From positions 310,001 through 374,000 of the forward strand of contig NZ_JAHMHW010000004.1 of NCBI RefSeq assembly GCF_020169515.1: a DNA stretch of 64,000 nucleotides, written 5' to 3'. The translations under genes and the position numbers were made by a program. Each line of letters begins with the position of its first letter. The first letter of the stretch is position 1. The notes below the pieces were generated by a model, which was not told where the DNA came from, searched no databases, and saw only the letters and a list, made by a program, of their open reading frames with translations. The stretch is from Paenibacillus vietnamensis (GTDB lineage: Bacteria > Bacillota > Bacilli > Paenibacillales > Paenibacillaceae). Shown here one piece after another: positions 60,367 through 64,000 of the stretch.

Positions 60367-61434
60367 TTAATCCCAATCGAGCTTGACTTCGCCGCCGGTG
60401 CGGGACGATTCATAGATCGCATCCAAAATCCGGTTGTTCGTATAGCCGGACAATGCCGAAGTAATCGGCTGCTTGCCCTCGCGGATACATTCGACGAAAT
60501 GGCGGCTCATCAAAATACGGTCATCTTCGCCCTCCAGCGGGACAATATCGGTCTCGACCACTTCATTATCCGTATGGGTGACATATTTGCCGTTGCTGCC
60601 GACGATCGCGACGCCGCCATCGGTCCCCATCAGATGAATGAACGGCTCCTCCGGCAGAAATGCCGAATGTGCCGCCCAGCTGACTTCCAGAGACAAAGTC
60701 GCGCCGTTGTCGAGCTTGATCAAGGCCGAAGCCAGATCCTCCACGTCGTAATAGCCATCCCAGTTCGGGGTGCCCCAGGTTCCGATCCCGAGGCGTCTTG
60801 GCCCGAACTGCGCGTAAGTTGTGCCGAACACCGATACGGGCTTCGGATTGCCCATCAAATAAAGCGACAGGTCAAGCATATGAACGCCGATGTCGATGAG
60901 CGGACCGCCGCCGGACATATCCTTGCGCGTAAACCAGGAGCCCCAGCCGGGTATGCCTTTCTTGCGGAACCAGCCTGCCTTCGCATTATAAATGTGGCCG
61001 ACGTCACCGTTGTCGATATGCTGCTTGAGCGCGCGGCTGAGTCCCGTCCAGCGCATTTGGTGAGACATCATGAGCACTTTGCCCGATTTGGCCGCTTCGT
61101 CCACAATCGTCTTCGCAGCCGCGGAATCGATCGCCATCGGCTTCTCCAGCAGCACGTGCTTGCCCTGCTTCAAAGCCTCGATCGCCAGCTCCGCATGGAA
61201 CTGGTTCGGCACGCCGATAACGACGGCATCGATGGCAGCATCCTTCAGCATCGCTTGCGGGCTGTCATAAACCTTCTTAATGCCGTGCTCCTCCGCGCGC
61301 TGCCCGGCAAGCGGCACATAAACGTCCGCCACCCCCGCCAATTCGATGCCCTCTACTTTATTGAACGTCTCCATATGAACATTGCCGATCGCACCGGCAC
61401 CAATAATGCCAAGACGGATATTAGACTGAGTCAT
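60367..61434 (-). CDS. Gfo/Idh/MocA-family oxidoreductase
   Basis: This 355-residue protein has an N-terminal Rossmann motif (GIIGAGAIGNVHMETF) and the family's catalytic EKPMA (HVLLEKPMAIDS). The C-terminal substrate domain has DIGVHMLDLSLYLMG, where His is a usual active-site residue. It oxidises a sugar or inositol with NAD(P). No sugar transporter is adjacent, so the substrate is unknown. It is a single-gene unit with its own terminator. Confidence 0.93.
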   Translation of the reverse strand: MTQSNIRLGIIGAGAIGNVHMETFNKVEGIELAGVADVYVPLAGQRAEEHGIKKVYDSPQAMLKDAAIDAVVIGVPNQFHAELAIEALKQGKHVLLEKPMAIDSAAAKTIVDEAAKSGKVLMMSHQMRWTGLSRALKQHIDNGDVGHIYNAKAGWFRKKGIPGWGSWFTRKDMSGGGPLIDIGVHMLDLSLYLMGNPKPVSVFGTTYAQFGPRRLGIGTWGTPNWDGYYDVEDLASALIKLDNGATLSLEVSWAAHSAFLPEEPFIHLMGTDGGVAIVGSNGKYVTHTDNEVVETDIVPLEGEDDRILMSRHFVECIREGKQPITSALSGYTNNRILDAIYESSRTGGEVKLDWD

Positions 61435-61552
61435 TACCGTTTCCTCCTCGGGTTTGATGAAGCTTGCGTACCAACCTTATTATCTTGTTTAGTATAACGC
61501 TTCTTCAAACCCGCGTCACTGTGCTCATTTGGCGCGCTTGTGTCCTCGTTTG

Positions 61553-62632
61553 TCATTTGCCCGACAGGCGCCAGGTACGGCCAAGCGGCAAAATAACGAT
61601 GCGCTTCTCTTCGATGGACCGTTTCCTTCGGTTCTCTTCCAGCCGGTCAAGCGCTTCGCGGGGGGTATCGTCCGCAAGCTTGAACGTTCCGTAATGCATC
61701 GGTACGAACCATTTGGCCCCCGTATCCTCGAATGCTTGCAGCGCCTCCTCCGGCGTCGTGTGCTGCGGTCCCATGAACCATTCCGGCTCATAAGCTCCGA
61801 TAGGCAGCAGCGCGACGTCGATGGCGAACCTGCGGCCGATCTCCTTGAAGCCCTGGAAATACCCGCTGTCTCCGGCAAAATAAATATTCGGTATCTCCGC
61901 GGCATACGGCAGCTCGGCTTCGCCGCCGGACGGCCATTCCCCGTCCTGCATCGCTTCGTCAGCCGCAGAAGCTTCCGCTTCGGGCAGATTTGAAATTTTC
62001 GCTTTGCCCCAGGCATGGCCGATCAGCTTGCCTCTGCCGGGCGCGGTCTGTTCGATGACGAAGCCGCCCCAATGCGAGCTGTTCATATCCCACGGGTTTC
62101 TGCGCGTGGAATGCTGGGACGGCACAAAGCTGAACTTGATGCCGTGGATGATAACCGACTCCCACCAATGAAGCTCCTTGACGTTAATGAAGCCTTTCTT
62201 ACGCAGCTTCGGGCCGAGACCGGCGGGAACAAGCATCTGCCTTGGACCGATCAGCCTGCGAAGCGTGGCTATGCTTAAATGGTCGTAGTGGGAATGCGAG
62301 ATCAGCACCACATCGACCGGAGGCATGTCGCCGATCGGGATGCCCGGCTGCGACAGCCTTTTCTGAAACGCCATTTGGGACGACCATACCGGATCGGTAA
62401 CGATATTGAGGCCGCCTATTTGTATTAGAAAAGTAGAATGGCCGATCCAGGTGATCGAAGGCCATCTGCGATTATTCTCAAGGTACTGGATATCCGGACG
62501 GGTGCTTGGGACGCAAAACGAATAATCCTTATGCTTCTGCTTGCGGATGCGATCCTGCCGCCATCTGTTGAATTGCTTGAACGAAGTATGCTGCTCGATC
62601 GGATCTATGTTGGCAAATCTTTTCAACCTCAA
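61553..62632 (-). CDS. MBL-fold metallo-hydrolase (NAPE-PLD/UlaG-like)
   Basis: This 359-residue protein has IGHSTFLIQIGGLNIVTDPVWS and the zinc motif HSHYDHLS, later FAGDSGYFQGF and MHYGTFKLADD. That is the beta-lactamase-like fold of the NAPE-PLD group, which includes bacterial phospholipase D-type and lactonase-type enzymes. The N-terminal ~60 residues are basic and lack a signal peptide. The substrate is unknown. Repeat element copy C lies upstream of its start. Confidence 0.88.
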   Translation of the reverse strand: MRLKRFANIDPIEQHTSFKQFNRWRQDRIRKQKHKDYSFCVPSTRPDIQYLENNRRWPSITWIGHSTFLIQIGGLNIVTDPVWSSQMAFQKRLSQPGIPIGDMPPVDVVLISHSHYDHLSIATLRRLIGPRQMLVPAGLGPKLRKKGFINVKELHWWESVIIHGIKFSFVPSQHSTRRNPWDMNSSHWGGFVIEQTAPGRGKLIGHAWGKAKISNLPEAEASAADEAMQDGEWPSGGEAELPYAAEIPNIYFAGDSGYFQGFKEIGRRFAIDVALLPIGAYEPEWFMGPQHTTPEEALQAFEDTGAKWFVPMHYGTFKLADDTPREALDRLEENRRKRSIEEKRIVILPLGRTWRLSGK

Positions 62633-62809
62633 GTGTGCACTCCTCCCTCGCTATTCGCCTTTATTTTACTAAGATACCAAGCCAAAGGTGCGTATTGCAA
62701 ATGAAAATCCTCCAATCCGGGCGGCTGACGGGTCCTCCTCTAAAGTCGCATCCTTCCGTCAAATGCGGTAAACTTTCTATATAAGCTTTTTTACACAAAC
62801 ATGGCTCCA

Positions 62810-62949
62810 GCGTAAACGGCTGGCGCTACGCACGAACCGTTAGCTGCATCTTTGCGCAGCTCGGTTCTGTGCCTGCTTATGGTAAAAGCTCGTTTCGCGA
62901 TGAAATAGAAGTCATTTATAAGTTCGAACTTATAAATTCTTATATTTCA
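62810..62949 (+). repeat. Structured intergenic element, copy C
   Basis: Outer stem GCGTAAACG (62810) / CGTTTCGC (62891); inner stem GCACGAACCG (62830) / CGGTTCTGTGC (62862); then a 3' hairpin, TGAAATA (62901) / TATTTCA (62943) with inner ATTTATAAGTT/AACTTATAAAT. The spacing of the 5' stems equals copy A (20 bases). It lies 57 bases before the + strand gene at 63006. Confidence 0.8.
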
Positions 62950-63005
62950 AGCTAAGCAGAAGCCGTGCCGATTAAACGGTTATCACTAATGAGGAGGCTT
63001 TCCAA

Positions 63006-64000
63006 ATGAAGCTCATATCGATAGAACCGACGCCGAGCCCGAACTCGATGAAGCTGAACGTCGACGAAACGCTGCCGCGGGGCCGCAGAATGACATACAA
63101 AGCCGGGGAAGCCGGCGACGCGCCGGAGCTGCTGCAGAAGCTGCTGCAGATTAACGGGGTGCGCAGCTTGTTCCGAACGGCCGATTTCATTGCGCTTGAC
63201 CGGAAGCCCGGCGCGGATTGGGCTGCGATTTTGGCGGAGGCCGGACAGCTGCTGCAGAAGGAAGAAACGGATGGCGGGCAAGGCGCGGACAAGGCGGATC
63301 CTTCCGCCGGTTATGGCGAAGCGCAGGTGCTTGTCCAGATGTACAGGGGCATCCCGATGCAGGTGCGCGTCAGGATGGGCGACGGCGAGGTCCGTTCCGC
63401 GCTGCCGCAGCAATTCGGCGATGCCGTGTCAAAAGCGGCCGGCGGGGGCATGATCCGGGAGCGCAGGCTGGAGGAATTCGGCGTTCGCTACGGCGAGCCG
63501 GAGGAAATAGCGGCGGAAATCGTCAGGGAGCTGGAAGCTTCGTATACGGACGAAAGGCTCTCCGCCCTCGTCGAGGCGTCGATTAAGCAAGGCGCATCGG
63601 TGCCTGAGGATGGTGCACAGCCGGCCTACCGGCCAGCGCCGCTTACGCTGGAGGAGGCGACGGAGCAGTTCCGCTCGGCCGATTGGCAGACGCGGTATGC
63701 GGCTTTGGAGAGATATACCGCAACGCTCGAGGGCATCCCGCTTCTGGCAGAGGCGCTGCGGGACGATAACAGCTCGATCCGGAGGCTGGCCGTCGTCTAT
63801 TTGGGCGACCTGCGTTCGCCGGAGGCGCTGCCGCAACTGTTCACCGCCCTGCGCGATCCTTCGGCTTCGGTAAGGCGCACCGCCGGCGACACGTTGTCCG
63901 ATCTGGGCGACCCGGCTGCCGTCGGCCCGATGATCGAGGCGCTGCGCGATAAGAACAAGCTGGTCCGGTGGCGCGCGGCCCGCTTCCTGTACGAAGCGGG
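63006..64000 (+). CDS. Nfu_N/HEAT-repeat protein (CvfC/YpgR-like), truncated by window edge
   Basis: ATG 63006 has GAGGAGG upstream; the frame stays open to the end, 331 residues visible. An N-terminal Nfu-type domain (IEPTPSPNSMKLNVDETLPRG) is followed by a middle domain and then HEAT-like repeats from about residue 220 (ALRDDNSSIRRLAVVYLGDLRSPEALPQL, ALRDPSASVRRTAGDTLSDLGDPAAVGPM). This is the layout of 'conserved virulence factor C' proteins, whose exact role is unclear. No FeS-binding Cys motif is seen. The gene lies just downstream of repeat element C. Confidence 0.88.
   Translation, partial: MKLISIEPTPSPNSMKLNVDETLPRGRRMTYKAGEAGDAPELLQKLLQINGVRSLFRTADFIALDRKPGADWAAILAEAGQLLQKEETDGGQGADKADPSAGYGEAQVLVQMYRGIPMQVRVRMGDGEVRSALPQQFGDAVSKAAGGGMIRERRLEEFGVRYGEPEEIAAEIVRELEASYTDERLSALVEASIKQGASVPEDGAQPAYRPAPLTLEEATEQFRSADWQTRYAALERYTATLEGIPLLAEALRDDNSSIRRLAVVYLGDLRSPEALPQLFTALRDPSASVRRTAGDTLSDLGDPAAVGPMIEALRDKNKLVRWRAARFLYEA

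Noticed and set aside
1..64000. CRISPR arrays, prophage genes and insertion sequences
   Set aside because: I saw no direct-repeat/spacer array, integrase, transposase or phage structural gene.

Overview
The window looks like chromosomal DNA of an endospore-forming Firmicute, most likely Paenibacillus or a close relative. The grounds are strong AGGAGG ribosome binding sites, spore genes (cmpA, sspH, kapB), YesM/YesN two-component pairs, copper-amine-oxidase-like stalk domains and moderate-to-high GC coding DNA with AT-rich intergenic gaps. This is judged by eye; no database search was run.

Region 1 (1-9993, + strand) is a lasso-peptide biosynthetic operon of the paeninodin/pseudomycoidin type. 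In order it encodes a sulfotransferase (cut by the window edge), the lasso cyclase, an unlisted 39-residue precursor, an HPr-kinase-like peptide kinase, the B1 recognition protein, the B2 leader protease, a nucleotidyltransferase-fold tailoring protein, an ABC exporter, an APS kinase and a family-4 glycosyltransferase. Sulfotransferase plus its own APS kinase, on top of kinase, nucleotidyltransferase and glycosyltransferase, suggests a lasso peptide carrying several modifications, possibly including sulfate on the penultimate Tyr. I regard this as the most novel system here.

Region 2 (9990-12921, - strand) holds two tandem paralogous pectate-lyase-like beta-helix proteins, convergent with the lasso operon. 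Region 3 (13189-25161, - strand) is one long carbohydrate operon: sensor kinase, sugar ABC importer, AraC-type response regulator, GH127-like glycosidase, Asp/Glu-racemase-like protein, RuBisCO-like protein and DUF1537 acid-sugar kinase. The last two recall D-apionate/3-oxo-isoapionate catabolism. A divergent FadR-type regulator follows.

Region 4 (26218-27770) carries eight tRNA genes on the - strand, including a duplicated Glu-Lys-Leu block. Region 5 (27802-41090) is mostly housekeeping: SprT-like, CmpA, nitroreductase, Tex, metallo-hydrolase, DedA, cupredoxin, SspH, cardiolipin synthase, an ABC-2 system and PilZ. Region 6 (41124-53000) has gltB, an SGNH hydrolase, KapB, a diacylglycerol glycosyltransferase-like protein, an ACT-domain malic enzyme, a second DedA-like protein and an SH3/NlpC-P60 hydrolase. 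Region 7 (53097-64000) has a CDF transporter, a divergent Fur-box-flanked siderophore uptake system, an ABC-F ATPase, a Gfo/Idh/MocA oxidoreductase, another metallo-hydrolase and the start of a Nfu_N/HEAT protein.

Three intergenic regions (34313-34457, 39335-39470, 62810-62949) carry copies of one structured element: a bulged outer stem, an inner stem, and then a 3' hairpin whose sequence differs while pairing is kept. This looks like an undescribed repeated RNA or DNA element.
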